Shown here in pieces: positions 8,761-17,862 of a stretch of DNA of 64,000 nt. The notes beneath the pieces are model-generated. The model saw only the letters and a program-made list of their open reading frames with translations, ran no database searches and was not told where the DNA came from. This DNA is from CAVVDT01 sp963747005 (GTDB lineage Bacteria > Pseudomonadota > Alphaproteobacteria > Rhizobiales > Aestuariivirgaceae). The stretch lies in contig CAVVDT010000007.1 of the NCBI GenBank assembly GCA_963747005.1, forward strand, positions 428,782-492,781, read 5' to 3'. Position 1 is the stretch's first letter. Each line of letters opens with the position of its first letter. A program made the translations under genes and the position numbers.

Positions 8761-9402
8761 ATGACGATCGTGAACATCAAACCATCGGATGAATACGAGT
8801 TCTCGCGGGGGCGCGGCGAGGTGCTGCTGATCGCCTGCGGGGCGCTGGCGCGCGAGATCGTCGATCTCATCGAGGCGAACCAGTGGTCGGCCTTCGACGT
8901 CGCCTGCCTGCCGGCCAAGTGGCACAACACACCGCAACATATCGCGCCCGGCGTGGCGGAGAAGATCCGCCGCTCGCGCGACCGCTACAAGAAGATCTTC
9001 GTGCTTTATGGCGATTGCGGCACCGGCGGCGAACTCGACCGGGTGCTGGAGGCCGAAGGGGTGGAGCGCATCGAGGGGCCCCACTGCTATGCGTTCTTTT
9101 CCGGCAACGCCGCTTTTGCTGAGCGCGCCGAACACGAGATCACCGCTTTCTATCTGACCGACTATCTCGCCCGGCATTTCGACAAGCTGGTCTGGCATGG
9201 CCTCGGGCTCGATGCCCATCCCGACCTGCTGCCGCTCTATTTCGGCAACTATGAAAAGATCGTCTACCTCGCCCAGACCCGCAACGAAGAGTTGGCGCGA
9301 CGCGCCGAGGCGGCGGCCGCAAGGCTGGGGCTCGCTTATGAATACCGCTTCACCGGCTATGGCGAGCTGGCTGAGGTTCTGGAGCGACACGCAGTCTCGT
9401 GA
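8761..9402 (+). CDS. DUF1638 domain-containing protein
   Basis: A soluble 213-residue protein. Recognisable blocks are LLIACGALAREI near the N terminus, LPAKWHNTPQHIAP, and VLYGDCGTGGELD, the usual conserved core of DUF1638. The family has no proven activity, but its genes are repeatedly found beside corrinoid proteins and B12-dependent methyltransferases, as here (corrinoid gene 3 kb upstream). The start at 8761 is the first ATG that precedes conserved sequence; codons further left are in unrelated sequence. The 3' end overlaps the convergent transporter gene by 53 bp. A role in assembling, loading or repairing the corrinoid methyltransferase is a reasonable hypothesis. Confidence 0.82.
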   Translation: MTIVNIKPSDEYEFSRGRGEVLLIACGALAREIVDLIEANQWSAFDVACLPAKWHNTPQHIAPGVAEKIRRSRDRYKKIFVLYGDCGTGGELDRVLEAEGVERIEGPHCYAFFSGNAAFAERAEHEITAFYLTDYLARHFDKLVWHGLGLDAHPDLLPLYFGNYEKIVYLAQTRNEELARRAEAAAARLGLAYEYRFTGYGELAEVLERHAVS

Positions 9403-11473
9403 ACTTCGACCAACCGCCGCGCCGCCACATGGTGCCCTGGCCGAGCTGTCGTTCGCGCATCAGGACATAGACGCCCGCCGCCACCACCAGCGAGCCGCCG
9501 GCGATGGTCACCGGTCCGGGGATCTCGCCCCAGATGGCAAAGCCCCACATCGTCGCCCAGACAAGGCCGGTATATTCGAAGACGGCGATGAGATTGGCGG
9601 GCGCCAGGCGGTAGGCCTGCGTCAGGAGCCAGAGACCGACCGCCGCCACCAGGCCGCAACTGGCCAGAAGCGTCAGATCGAAGGCCGTCGGCCACACCCA
9701 GCCGCGCAACAGGAAGGAAAGGCTGGGCGGCTGGCCGGGCGCATCGAGGAGACCGTTGCCGAACAGGATGCCGAGCAGCGAGGCGCCGACGAGGAACATG
9801 GTGTTGTGGTAGAAGGCCATCACGGCGGCCGATTCGAGCCGCGCCACGCGCCGGGTGATGATCTGGCCCGACGCATAGCACAAGGCCGCCGTCACCGGCA
9901 GCAAGAGGGCCGGGTCCCTGAAACCGAGGTCGGGGCGCAGCATCAAGAGCACCCCTGAAAAGCCGACAACGATGGCGCTCCAGCGCCGCCAGCCCACCTG
10001 TTCGCCCAGCATCGGCACCGCCAGCGCCGTGATGAACAAAGGCGCCACGAAATACAGCGCCACCACCGAGGCCAGCGGCATGGCCGGTATCGCCAGGTAG
10101 TAGAGGAAGTACGAGCACAACAGCACCAGGGCGCGGGCGGTCAGCCAGTCCCAGTTGCGGCTCATGAGCGCCTTGATGCCGGCATCGTAATGCACCATGG
10201 CGAGCAGCAGCGGCAACGCCACGATCGAGCGGATGGTCATGGCCTCGCCGAGCGGATAGCTGCCCGCCACCCACTTGATCACCACGTCCTGCAACGAAAA
10301 CGTCGCGATGCCGGTGAGGATGCATGCGACGCCCTTGACGACGGCCGATCCGGGCAAGCGGTCGAACAGGGTGGGCGGGCGGCGCGGCGGCCTGATCGGC
10401 CGCGGCACGTCGCCGACCAGCGCCACGGGTGCCCGGGGCGGGCTGGCCTTGTCCAGCCGGGCGCGCTGGCGCCGGTAGCGGCGGAAGCCCGCCCGTCGCC
10501 AGGTTATCGGCTCGCGCGCCGACCACTCAAGGAAGATGATGCTGAGACCGCCGCCGGCAATCAGCGCCATGCCGGCAAAGCCGCTGATGCTCGGCACCTG
10601 GTGCCAGATCACCAGCCCCCACACGATGCCCCACAGGATGGCGGAAAATTCGAACGGCGCGACGATCGAGGCCGGCGCGCGGCGGTAGGCGCTGGCGACC
10701 AGGATGAGGCCGGCGGCGCCGATCGGCCCCACGCCCATCATCAGGATCAGGTCGCGCGCATCCGGCATCGACCAGCCACGCAGCAGGAAGGCGAAGGAGG
10801 TTGAGCCCTCCATGGCGTAACGCCCGTCGCCGAACACCAGGGCGGCGATGGTCGATGCGGCGAGGAAGGCCAGGTTGCCGTGGAACGACATGGTGGTGGC
10901 GCGCACTTCATCGGGCATCGAGCGCGACAGCATCTGGCTCATGGCATAGGTCGAGGCCGCCACCAGCGGCAGCACCGAGGCGACGGTGAACAGGCCCGAT
11001 CCCGGCCTCACCATGAGCGCCACGCCGACAAAGCCGGCGATCACCGCCAGCCAGCGCCGCGGCGCCACGGCCTCGCGCAGCACCAGGGCCGACAAAAGGG
11101 TGATGAACAACGGCGCGGTGTAGAACATCGCCATGGCGCTGGCGATCGGCAGCACCGCAAGACCCAGGTAATAGCAGGTGAAGCCGGTGATCATCAGCCC
11201 GCCGCGCGCCATCATGCGCAAAAGGCCCGGCCCGGCGATCTGCCGCAGGCCGCCGTCGAAATGCACGATCACCAGGAGCAGCGGCAAGGCCGTCGCGGCA
11301 CGAAAGAACAGCACTTCGGAAATGGGGTAGCTGCCGGAAACCAGCTTGATGATGACATCCTGCAGCGAATAGATGCTGAGACCGCCCAGCAGGCAGGCGA
11401 TGCCGCCTGCCGGCGAGGTCGGCGACGCTGCCGGCATGGTCGATGCGGCATTCCTGCCTGGCGCCGGCGTCAT
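9350..11473 (-). CDS. tandem DMT transporter fusion with four EamA domains
   Basis: The 707-residue product from the ATG at 11473 (alternative ATG at 11437) is about 2.3 times the usual length of a 10-span DMT transporter. Residues about 25-330 form one complete two-EamA transporter (starting GGIACLLGGLSIYSLQDVI). A very basic linker (about 330-390, rich in Arg and Pro) follows. A second complete transporter then begins with the closely similar KGVACILTGIATFSLQDVV. The halves share FSLQDVVIK, RS/RA-TALPLLL and FYTAPLFIT/YFVAPLFIT blocks, so the gene looks like an in-frame fusion after duplication. About 20 membrane spans are expected. DMT proteins export or import metabolites; the substrate is unknown. 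It overlaps the DUF1638 gene tail by 53 bp. Confidence 0.86.
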   Translation of the reverse strand: MTPAPGRNAASTMPAASPTSPAGGIACLLGGLSIYSLQDVIIKLVSGSYPISEVLFFRAATALPLLLVIVHFDGGLRQIAGPGLLRMMARGGLMITGFTCYYLGLAVLPIASAMAMFYTAPLFITLLSALVLREAVAPRRWLAVIAGFVGVALMVRPGSGLFTVASVLPLVAASTYAMSQMLSRSMPDEVRATTMSFHGNLAFLAASTIAALVFGDGRYAMEGSTSFAFLLRGWSMPDARDLILMMGVGPIGAAGLILVASAYRRAPASIVAPFEFSAILWGIVWGLVIWHQVPSISGFAGMALIAGGGLSIIFLEWSAREPITWRRAGFRRYRRQRARLDKASPPRAPVALVGDVPRPIRPPRRPPTLFDRLPGSAVVKGVACILTGIATFSLQDVVIKWVAGSYPLGEAMTIRSIVALPLLLAMVHYDAGIKALMSRNWDWLTARALVLLCSYFLYYLAIPAMPLASVVALYFVAPLFITALAVPMLGEQVGWRRWSAIVVGFSGVLLMLRPDLGFRDPALLLPVTAALCYASGQIITRRVARLESAAVMAFYHNTMFLVGASLLGILFGNGLLDAPGQPPSLSFLLRGWVWPTAFDLTLLASCGLVAAVGLWLLTQAYRLAPANLIAVFEYTGLVWATMWGFAIWGEIPGPVTIAGGSLVVAAGVYVLMRERQLGQGTMWRRGGWSKFTRLRVAPEPQPARHSR

Positions 11474-11685
11474 CGCGCGTCGTCTGTCCTGAAATGTTTG
11501 CCGGCGGTGAACATGAACCCTGCCGCGGTGCCGGCGCTGACGGGTTGCGACGTGTTTTGGCACACGAGCGCCGCGGCGCACGACAGCGGGTCGAGGTTGT
11601 CGGGAAATGTGTCGCTCAGACGCAGTCCCCGTGTGGCAATAGCGGCTAAGGGCAGGGCAGCCCTGCGCCATCGGGAGTTGTCCAG

Positions 11686-12339
11686 ATGTATGCCATCCGC
11701 CGTTTCGCCGTGCGCCATTCGCGTTTCTTCGAGGGTTTCTACAAGGCCTTCGAGCGGGTGATCGTCGCCTGCGATCCGCTGTTCGCCGCCGTCGGCTACG
11801 AGCGTGCCGAGCGTCCGGTGGCGTTTGTCGAGCGAGGCATCAAGGGGGTGCTGTTCGACTGCAAGATGTGCGGCCAGTGCGTCCTGTCGTCGACCGGCAT
11901 GTCGTGCCCCATGAACTGCCCCAAGAACCTGCGCAACGGCCCTTGCGGCGGCGTGCGGCCGGGTGGTTTCTGCGAGGTCAAGCCGTGGATGCGCTGCGTG
12001 TGGGTGGAGGGCTGGGAAGGCGCTGCGCGCATGCGCGAGGGGGCCGAACGCATCCGGGTGGTGCAGCCGCCGGTCGACCGGTCGCTGGAAGGCTCGTCAA
12101 GCTGGCTCCGGGTGGCCCGCGAAAAGGCCGCCGAGGCCCGTTCCGGCCTCAGGGACAGCGGCGATCCCGGCAAGCTGGTGATCGCCCGCGCCTTCGGCCG
12201 CGCCCGCGTCATCGAGCCGGCTTCGGCGCCGCTGGCCATCGAGCCGACCACTGCGCTTGCCGATCAGGCGGTTGGTGAACGCACCTCCGTCTATAGCGCC
12301 CAGACGCCCGCCGAGGCCGGCCGCAAGGAGGCGAAGTGA
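11686..12339 (+). CDS. methylenetetrahydrofolate reductase C-terminal-domain protein (MetV-like)
   Basis: A 217-residue protein with a cysteine-rich core at about residues 58-95: CKMCGQC, then SCPMNCPKNLRNGPCGG, then FCEVKP. This is the pattern of the MTHFR C-terminal (MetV-type) zinc/iron-sulfur domain found beside MetF in acetogens and many alphaproteobacteria. In those partners it is thought to complex with MetF and aid electron delivery or stability. The coding end (TGA at 12337-12339) overlaps the metF ATG by one base, implying translational coupling. The C-terminal about 100 residues are variable and charged. Confidence 0.85.
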   Translation: MYAIRRFAVRHSRFFEGFYKAFERVIVACDPLFAAVGYERAERPVAFVERGIKGVLFDCKMCGQCVLSSTGMSCPMNCPKNLRNGPCGGVRPGGFCEVKPWMRCVWVEGWEGAARMREGAERIRVVQPPVDRSLEGSSSWLRVAREKAAEARSGLRDSGDPGKLVIARAFGRARVIEPASAPLAIEPTTALADQAVGERTSVYSAQTPAEAGRKEAK

Positions 12340-13346
12340 TGGCCCCCTTGCAGACGCCGGAACCGTTCGATCCGCTCATCGACCCGCCGCTGGTGCCACC
12401 GCCGGGCCATGTGTCGGCCTCCAAGCTGGAGCGGGTCCTGAGGAAGGGGTGGTTTGCCGTCACCGCCGAGCTCAACCCGCCTGACTCGGCCGATCCGCGC
12501 GACGTGATGAAGGCTGCCCAGCCGTTGCAGGACGTGTGCGATGCCGTCAACGCCACCGATGCCTCGGGCGCCAACTGCCATATGTCGTCGATGGGCATCT
12601 GCTCGCTGCTGTCGCGCGCCGGCATCGGCGTCGTGTTGCAGATTTCCTGCCGCGACCGCAACCGCATCGCCATCCAGGGCGACGTCCTCGGCGCGGCGGC
12701 CATGGGGGTCGGCAACATCTTGTGCCTGACCGGCGACGGGGTGGGCGTCGGCGACCAGCCGGGGGCCAGGCCGGTCTTCGATTTCGACTGCATGTCGTTG
12801 TTGCGCACCCTCAAGACCATGCGCGATGAATCGACGTTCCTGTCCGGCCGCAAGCTGACGACGCCGCCCAGGGTGTTTCTCGGCGCTGCCGCCAATCCGT
12901 GCATCCCGCCGCTCGACTTTCGTGCCGACCGGCTGGAGAAGAAGGTCCGCGCCGGCGCCGATTTCATCCAGACCAACTACATCTACGACGTCGAGATCTT
13001 CCGCCGCTACATGCAGCGGGTGAGGGACATGGGTGTGCACGAAAAGACCTTCATTCTTGCCGGCGTCGGTCCCGTCGCGTCGGCCAAGACGGCGCGCTGG
13101 ATGCGCTCCAACGTGCCCGGCATCCACATCCCCGATGCCGTCATCGCCCGCCTCGAAAAGGCTGAAAAGCCCGGCGAGGAGGGCAAGAAGCTGTGCATCG
13201 AACTGATCCAGCAGATCCGCGAGATCGAGGGCGTGGCCGGCGTTCACGTCATGGCCTACCGGCGCGAGCACCTGGTGGGCGAGATCATCGAGGAATCCGG
13301 CATCCTGCGCGAACGCCTGGCGGCCAGGCAAGGCATCCCGGATTGA
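12339..13346 (+). CDS. metF: methylenetetrahydrofolate reductase
   Basis: A 335-residue TIM-barrel flavoprotein of the MetF family, producing 5-methyl-THF from 5,10-methylene-THF. Recognisable elements are VTAELNPPDSAD (folate/catalytic Glu region), LQISCRDRNRIAIQGD, ILCLTGD, GAAANP and FIQTNYIYD. The start is set at ATG 12339, overlapping the upstream stop as TGATG, with AAGGAG a few bases before; a GTG one codon earlier is possible. Pairing with a MetV-like subunit suggests the two-subunit form. Its product would be the methyl donor for the corrinoid methionine synthase inferred for this region, and a SahR-like regulator lies 6 kb downstream. Confidence 0.92.
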   Translation: MAPLQTPEPFDPLIDPPLVPPPGHVSASKLERVLRKGWFAVTAELNPPDSADPRDVMKAAQPLQDVCDAVNATDASGANCHMSSMGICSLLSRAGIGVVLQISCRDRNRIAIQGDVLGAAAMGVGNILCLTGDGVGVGDQPGARPVFDFDCMSLLRTLKTMRDESTFLSGRKLTTPPRVFLGAAANPCIPPLDFRADRLEKKVRAGADFIQTNYIYDVEIFRRYMQRVRDMGVHEKTFILAGVGPVASAKTARWMRSNVPGIHIPDAVIARLEKAEKPGEEGKKLCIELIQQIREIEGVAGVHVMAYRREHLVGEIIEESGILRERLAARQGIPD

Positions 13347-13367
13347 AGCGCCGAATGGGTCCTGAGT

Positions 13368-15485
13368 TTAGCCCTTGTCGGTGAACTTGCCCTTGCCGCT
13401 GAGAGTATCCTCGACGACCTTCCTCAACTCGTCGCGGCGATAGGGCTTGGAGATCAGGTTGTCCTTCAGGCGCGGCTCTTCCTGGTGCACCATGGCGCCC
13501 TTGGGATAGCCCGAGGCGTGGATGATCTTCAGGCCGGGATGGAGCTGGGAGGCTGCCTGCGACAGGTCGAACCCGTTCATGCCGCCGGGCATCACCACAT
13601 CGGTGAACAACAGGTCGATATCGGGGTTGTCCTGGAGGACCTGCAAGGCCTGCACGGCGTTTTCGGCCTCCAGCACCTCGTAGCCGAAGTCGACAAGGAA
13701 CTCCACCGCCACGGCGCGCACCGCCTCCTGGTCCTCGACCACGAGGATCTTGGCCTTGCGCTCGACCTTTTCAGGAGCCTCGCCATCGGCGGCGACGCCG
13801 GATCCGGCCCTGGTCGGCAGATACATCTTGATGGAGGTGCCGCGGCCTTCCTCGGAATAGATTTTCACATGGCCGCCCGACTGCTTGATGAAGCCGAACA
13901 CCATTGAGAGGCCGAGACCGGTGCCCTTGCCCACCTCCTTGGTGGTGAAGAAGGGTTGGAAGACCTTGTGCACCAGATGCCGGGGGATGCCGGCGCCGGT
14001 ATCGGACACGGCGATCATGATATAGGGCCCGGGCTTAACTTCCTCGTGCTCGGCGGCATAGTGCTCGTCGAGCACCACAGGGGCCGTCTCGATGGTCAGG
14101 CGGCCGCCGTCGGGCATGGCGTCGCGGGCGTTGATGCACAGATTGAGGACCGAGGTTTCGAGCTGGGTCGGGTCGGCGACGACGATGGGCTCGCCCTCCA
14201 TCAGGTCGATCTTCAGCTCGATCGCCTCGCCGACGGAACGCTGCAGGATGGTGTCCATGCCGCAGATCAGGGCGTTGACGTCGATGTCCTGGGCATCGAG
14301 CGACTGGCGGCGGGCGAAGGCGAGAAGCTGCCTTGTCAGGGCCGAGCCGCGGGTGGCGGCATCGATGGCCTCGCGCGCCCGCTTCAGGGCCTTGTCGTTG
14401 CCCTGAAGGGCACTCTCGACCAGTTGCAGATTGCCGATGACCACCGTCAGGAGGTTGTTGAAGTCATGGGCGATGCCGCCGGTCAACTGGCCGACGGCCT
14501 CCATCTTCTGGGCCTGGCGCAGATGCTCCTCGGCCTTCTGGCGGCCGGTGATGTCGACGATCTGGACAATGAACTGCTCGATCTTGCCGGCGGCATCGCG
14601 CACCGCCGAAACCGAGGTGAGGCCATGGACGATGCGGCCTTCGGTGGCGCGGAACTTGAGCTCGGCGTGCAGGCCGAGGCTTTCGCCCGTTGCCAGGCGG
14701 GCCACCAGGGCCTGGATCTTCTCGTGGTCCTCGCTGGCGACGATGTCGGATAGCCGCGTGTTATCGCTGTCGAGGCCGGCAAGGCCGAGCATGTCCTTGA
14801 GCGCAGAGTTGACGGCCGCCAGGCGCCCGTCGACGGTCAGCACGGCCATGCCGTGGGCGGCGGCCTCGAAAGAGCCGCGGAAGCGCTGCTCGGACTGGCG
14901 CAGGGCCGCCTGGTCGACGGCGCGCTGCGACAGGTCGGTGAACACCGCGACGGTGCGCTCGATGCGCCGTTCGAGATTCATGTAGCCGACGGCGGACATG
15001 AGAAAATCCAATGTCTTGCCGTTCTTGCAGACGAACTGCACCTCGGTATTGGCGCATTCCCCGGTTTGCAGGAAGCCCGGCATGACCTCATCGTTGAAGC
15101 GGTCGCGGGAGGCGGCGGACAGGAACTGCTGCCAGGCCTTGCCCCGCATCTCCTCGGCCTTGTAGCCGAGCGCGGCAAGGCTCGAGCGGTTGACGCTGGA
15201 AATGAGGCCGTCGCCGTCGAAAATCTGGATCATCGCCGGCAGGCGGAACAGCAGATCCTCATAGACGGTGATGGGGTGGCCGGTGAACAGGCCCTCGCGC
15301 GAGGCGGTCACGGGGTTATGGAAGCGCCCGCCGATGGGGCGTGGCGCCGACGGCGGCACCTGCAAGCGGGGGGCAACGGTAGCGGCCGGCTGGCCGAGGG
15401 CGCCCGGCCCGAAGTCGTCGGCGTCCGGGTTCGGCTTGCGGGCGAAGGCGACGGCACCGGCTTCCTTGGTCAGCATCCAGTTCAT
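13368..15485 (-). CDS. PAS-PAS hybrid sensor histidine kinase with C-terminal receiver
   Basis: The 705-residue product has no membrane spans and is therefore cytoplasmic. Order: a low-complexity Pro/Ala N terminus (1-75), two PAS domains (about 80-190 and 205-315), HisKA with phospho-acceptor His340 in GGIAHDFNNLLT, an HATPase with DTGAGI and GKGTGLGLSMV, and a receiver domain with Asp629 in LFTDVVMPGG. The HDFNN type of H-box and the attached receiver are typical of alphaproteobacterial hybrid kinases. No partner regulator is adjacent and the sensed signal is unknown. It is convergent with metF, leaving only 21 bp between the stops. Confidence 0.9.
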   Translation of the reverse strand: MNWMLTKEAGAVAFARKPNPDADDFGPGALGQPAATVAPRLQVPPSAPRPIGGRFHNPVTASREGLFTGHPITVYEDLLFRLPAMIQIFDGDGLISSVNRSSLAALGYKAEEMRGKAWQQFLSAASRDRFNDEVMPGFLQTGECANTEVQFVCKNGKTLDFLMSAVGYMNLERRIERTVAVFTDLSQRAVDQAALRQSEQRFRGSFEAAAHGMAVLTVDGRLAAVNSALKDMLGLAGLDSDNTRLSDIVASEDHEKIQALVARLATGESLGLHAELKFRATEGRIVHGLTSVSAVRDAAGKIEQFIVQIVDITGRQKAEEHLRQAQKMEAVGQLTGGIAHDFNNLLTVVIGNLQLVESALQGNDKALKRAREAIDAATRGSALTRQLLAFARRQSLDAQDIDVNALICGMDTILQRSVGEAIELKIDLMEGEPIVVADPTQLETSVLNLCINARDAMPDGGRLTIETAPVVLDEHYAAEHEEVKPGPYIMIAVSDTGAGIPRHLVHKVFQPFFTTKEVGKGTGLGLSMVFGFIKQSGGHVKIYSEEGRGTSIKMYLPTRAGSGVAADGEAPEKVERKAKILVVEDQEAVRAVAVEFLVDFGYEVLEAENAVQALQVLQDNPDIDLLFTDVVMPGGMNGFDLSQAASQLHPGLKIIHASGYPKGAMVHQEEPRLKDNLISKPYRRDELRKVVEDTLSGKGKFTDKG

Positions 15486-15651
15486 GCAACAACCCCTGCG
15501 ATTACTCTCCAGACGGCGACGAAAGCTAGTGCTGAATGGTAAACAGCACCTTGGCTCGGCGCGGACATTTGTCGTCAATCCGGCAATCACCCGGCAAGCA
15601 GGCGGGTTTTACCGGTTATGGTGAAGCGAAGATTAAGACGAGGGGTGCCGT

Positions 15652-17670
15652 TCAGGCCGGGACGCGGGGGCGACCGACCGCCTCGGCGGTGACGATGGCC
15701 TCGAACAGGCCGTTGTCATCCACCGCGTCGGGCAACATCTGGCGGGCAATGCCGATACGCACCTGGGGGTCGTCGGCGCCCATGGCGGCGACGGCGTTGA
15801 GGGCATCGCGGCGGGCTTCCGCTTCAGCGAACTGCAAGGCCTCGCCGGCGGCGGTGAAACTGCGGATGCCCTCTGAGGCATGGACGCGAAACAGGCCGGC
15901 GCCGTCGCCCGTCACCTCGATGCGGACAGTTTGCGCCACAACGCCGGTGGCGGCGCCGACGGCGTTGGCGACCTCGCAGAAGGCGGGAAACACCATTTCG
16001 GCGCCCAGCCTTTTTCCCACCTCGCCGTAATAGACGCGCACCGGCCCGCCGGCCGCCACCACCGGCACGGTGGGGGAGATGCGCACCGAGGCCAGGCCCA
16101 CCTGATGCACGCCGCGGCAGACCGCTTCGCGCAGGCCGCTCGCCGCGGCCGGGCCGGTCGCGTCGCTGCCCATGGCGGCATCGAGGATGACGTGGCCGGT
16201 AAGGCGCACCACTTCCGACCACACCTTCTGGCACATGCTGGCGATGCGTTCCTCGGTGGGCTCCGACAGGGTGAGGGTGCGGGTGACGAGGGCAGCGGCC
16301 TTCAGGGCGGCGGCACGCGACCAGTTGTCCTGCAGGTTGAGCACATGGGCGGCATCGGACGGGGTGAAGGCGGCGATCTGCACGATGCCGCGGCGGCGCA
16401 GCGCCTGCAGCGCGCGCTGGGCGCCGCTGGAGGCGGCGATGCGCCTGACGGGCAGCGGGCGTTCCCCCACCATGGCCAGCACGTCGGCCTCGCGCTGGCT
16501 GAGTCCGGAGGGCGTGGCGGCGGTGCTGTCGTGGCCGAGCGGGCGCATGACGAAGAGGCAGGCATCGGAACCGGGGGCGGGATCGCCGAGGGCGGCATCG
16601 AGCATGTCGAGCACCTCAGGGAACCGATCGCCGATGAGCGAGACCGGAACGGCGCGCTGCGGGCCGACGCGCATCGCCGCGTTCATGGCAAAGTTCACCT
16701 CGCTGTCGCCGCCGAGCCCGATGGTGGTGACGTCGACGGCGGTGACCATGGTGCGCCAGCCACCCACCGCGGCGCCGTCCTCGCGCACCCGCGGGCGACC
16801 GTCGATGAGGATGCCGAGATCGGTGGTGGTGCCGCCCATGTCGGACATGATGAAGGTTTTGAGACCCGAAAGCGTCGCTGCCCCGACGAGGCTCGCGGCG
16901 GGACCCGACAGAACGGTCTCGATCGGTCTCAGCGCCACCCCTTCGGCCAGCGCCAGCGTGCCGTCGCCCTTCACCACCATCAGCGGGCAGTCGATGCCGA
17001 AGCGGGCCATGGACCGGCGCACCGCCTCGATGAGCTCGGAGATGCGCGAGATGAGGCGGGCGTTGAGCACCGCGGTCAGCGCCCGGCGCGGGGCATCCAG
17101 CGCCGAGGACAGTTCGCTCGACAGGGTGACCGGCTTGCCGGTTGCGGCGATGACACAATCGCGGATGGCGCGCTCGTGGGCGGGATTGCGCACTGCGAAC
17201 TGGGCGGCCACCGCGAAGGCCTCGACCTCGCCGCCGTAGCGCTGAAGCGCCGCCTGGAGGGCTGCGGCATCGAGGGGGGCGCGCTCATCGCCATTGTGGT
17301 CGTGGCCGCCGGCGATGCGGATCACCGGCATCTGGGGGAAAGCGGCCGCCATGCCGGAGCGCTGCAGCATGGTGTCGTCGAAGCCGGCGAGGATGGTGGC
17401 GACCGAGCCGCCATGGCCCTCGACCACGGCGTTGGTGGCCAGCGTCGTCGACACCGAAACGAGGCCGATGCGGCGGGCGGCATCGCTGGAGGGCAGGAGA
17501 TCGAGCACCCGCCCCATGGCCTCGGCGACGCCGATGGCCAGGTTGCCGCGGGTGGTGAGCGCCTTGGCGGAGGCGACGACAGCATGGGTGGTGGCGGAAA
17601 TGATCACCGCATCGGTGTAGGTGCCGCCGGTATCGATGCCGATCAGCCAGGCGCTTTCGTGGTCATGCAT
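15652..17670 (-). CDS. hydantoinase/oxoprolinase family (ASKHA) protein
   Basis: A 672-residue protein with the HyuA-type N-terminal domain (IGIDTGGTYTDAV at residues 11-23) and the second phosphate motif MSDMGGTTTDLG near residue 270, both characteristic of ATP-binding actin-like fold hydantoinase/oxoprolinase subunits. The C-terminal 300 residues do not look like standard HyuA and include a winged-helix-like stretch (LSQREADVLAMVGERPLPVRR). No HyuB partner is adjacent, so amidohydrolase activity is doubtful. Corrinoid-reactivating ATPases also use an actin-like fold, so a role in reactivating the nearby corrinoid enzyme is possible, but there is no obvious Fe-S domain. It is divergent from the GST gene. 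Confidence 0.82.
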   Translation of the reverse strand: MHDHESAWLIGIDTGGTYTDAVIISATTHAVVASAKALTTRGNLAIGVAEAMGRVLDLLPSSDAARRIGLVSVSTTLATNAVVEGHGGSVATILAGFDDTMLQRSGMAAAFPQMPVIRIAGGHDHNGDERAPLDAAALQAALQRYGGEVEAFAVAAQFAVRNPAHERAIRDCVIAATGKPVTLSSELSSALDAPRRALTAVLNARLISRISELIEAVRRSMARFGIDCPLMVVKGDGTLALAEGVALRPIETVLSGPAASLVGAATLSGLKTFIMSDMGGTTTDLGILIDGRPRVREDGAAVGGWRTMVTAVDVTTIGLGGDSEVNFAMNAAMRVGPQRAVPVSLIGDRFPEVLDMLDAALGDPAPGSDACLFVMRPLGHDSTAATPSGLSQREADVLAMVGERPLPVRRIAASSGAQRALQALRRRGIVQIAAFTPSDAAHVLNLQDNWSRAAALKAAALVTRTLTLSEPTEERIASMCQKVWSEVVRLTGHVILDAAMGSDATGPAAASGLREAVCRGVHQVGLASVRISPTVPVVAAGGPVRVYYGEVGKRLGAEMVFPAFCEVANAVGAATGVVAQTVRIEVTGDGAGLFRVHASEGIRSFTAAGEALQFAEAEARRDALNAVAAMGADDPQVRIGIARQMLPDAVDDNGLFEAIVTAEAVGRPRVPA

Positions 17671-17862
17671 GAGGACTGTCCGTCAACGGGCAAGGCTTGC
17701 GGTCAGCGCCGCGAAAGCGGCACCAATGCCCGTTCGCGCGATGTGCGTCAATCCTCGCAAAAAGGGGGGCGCTGGCCGGCGCTGGCGATTGCGGCCGCCC
17801 GCATCTGGCGAAACGCCGCGCGGCGTGGCAATGATGGGGCTCGACTTCAATGGAGGCAGGCG

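Noticed and set aside
15880..17850. Long plus-strand open frame over the hydantoinase-like gene that runs into the GST frame
   Set aside because: Only the GST part from 17863 has a ribosome site and family motifs; the rest is antisense to the hydantoinase-like gene.
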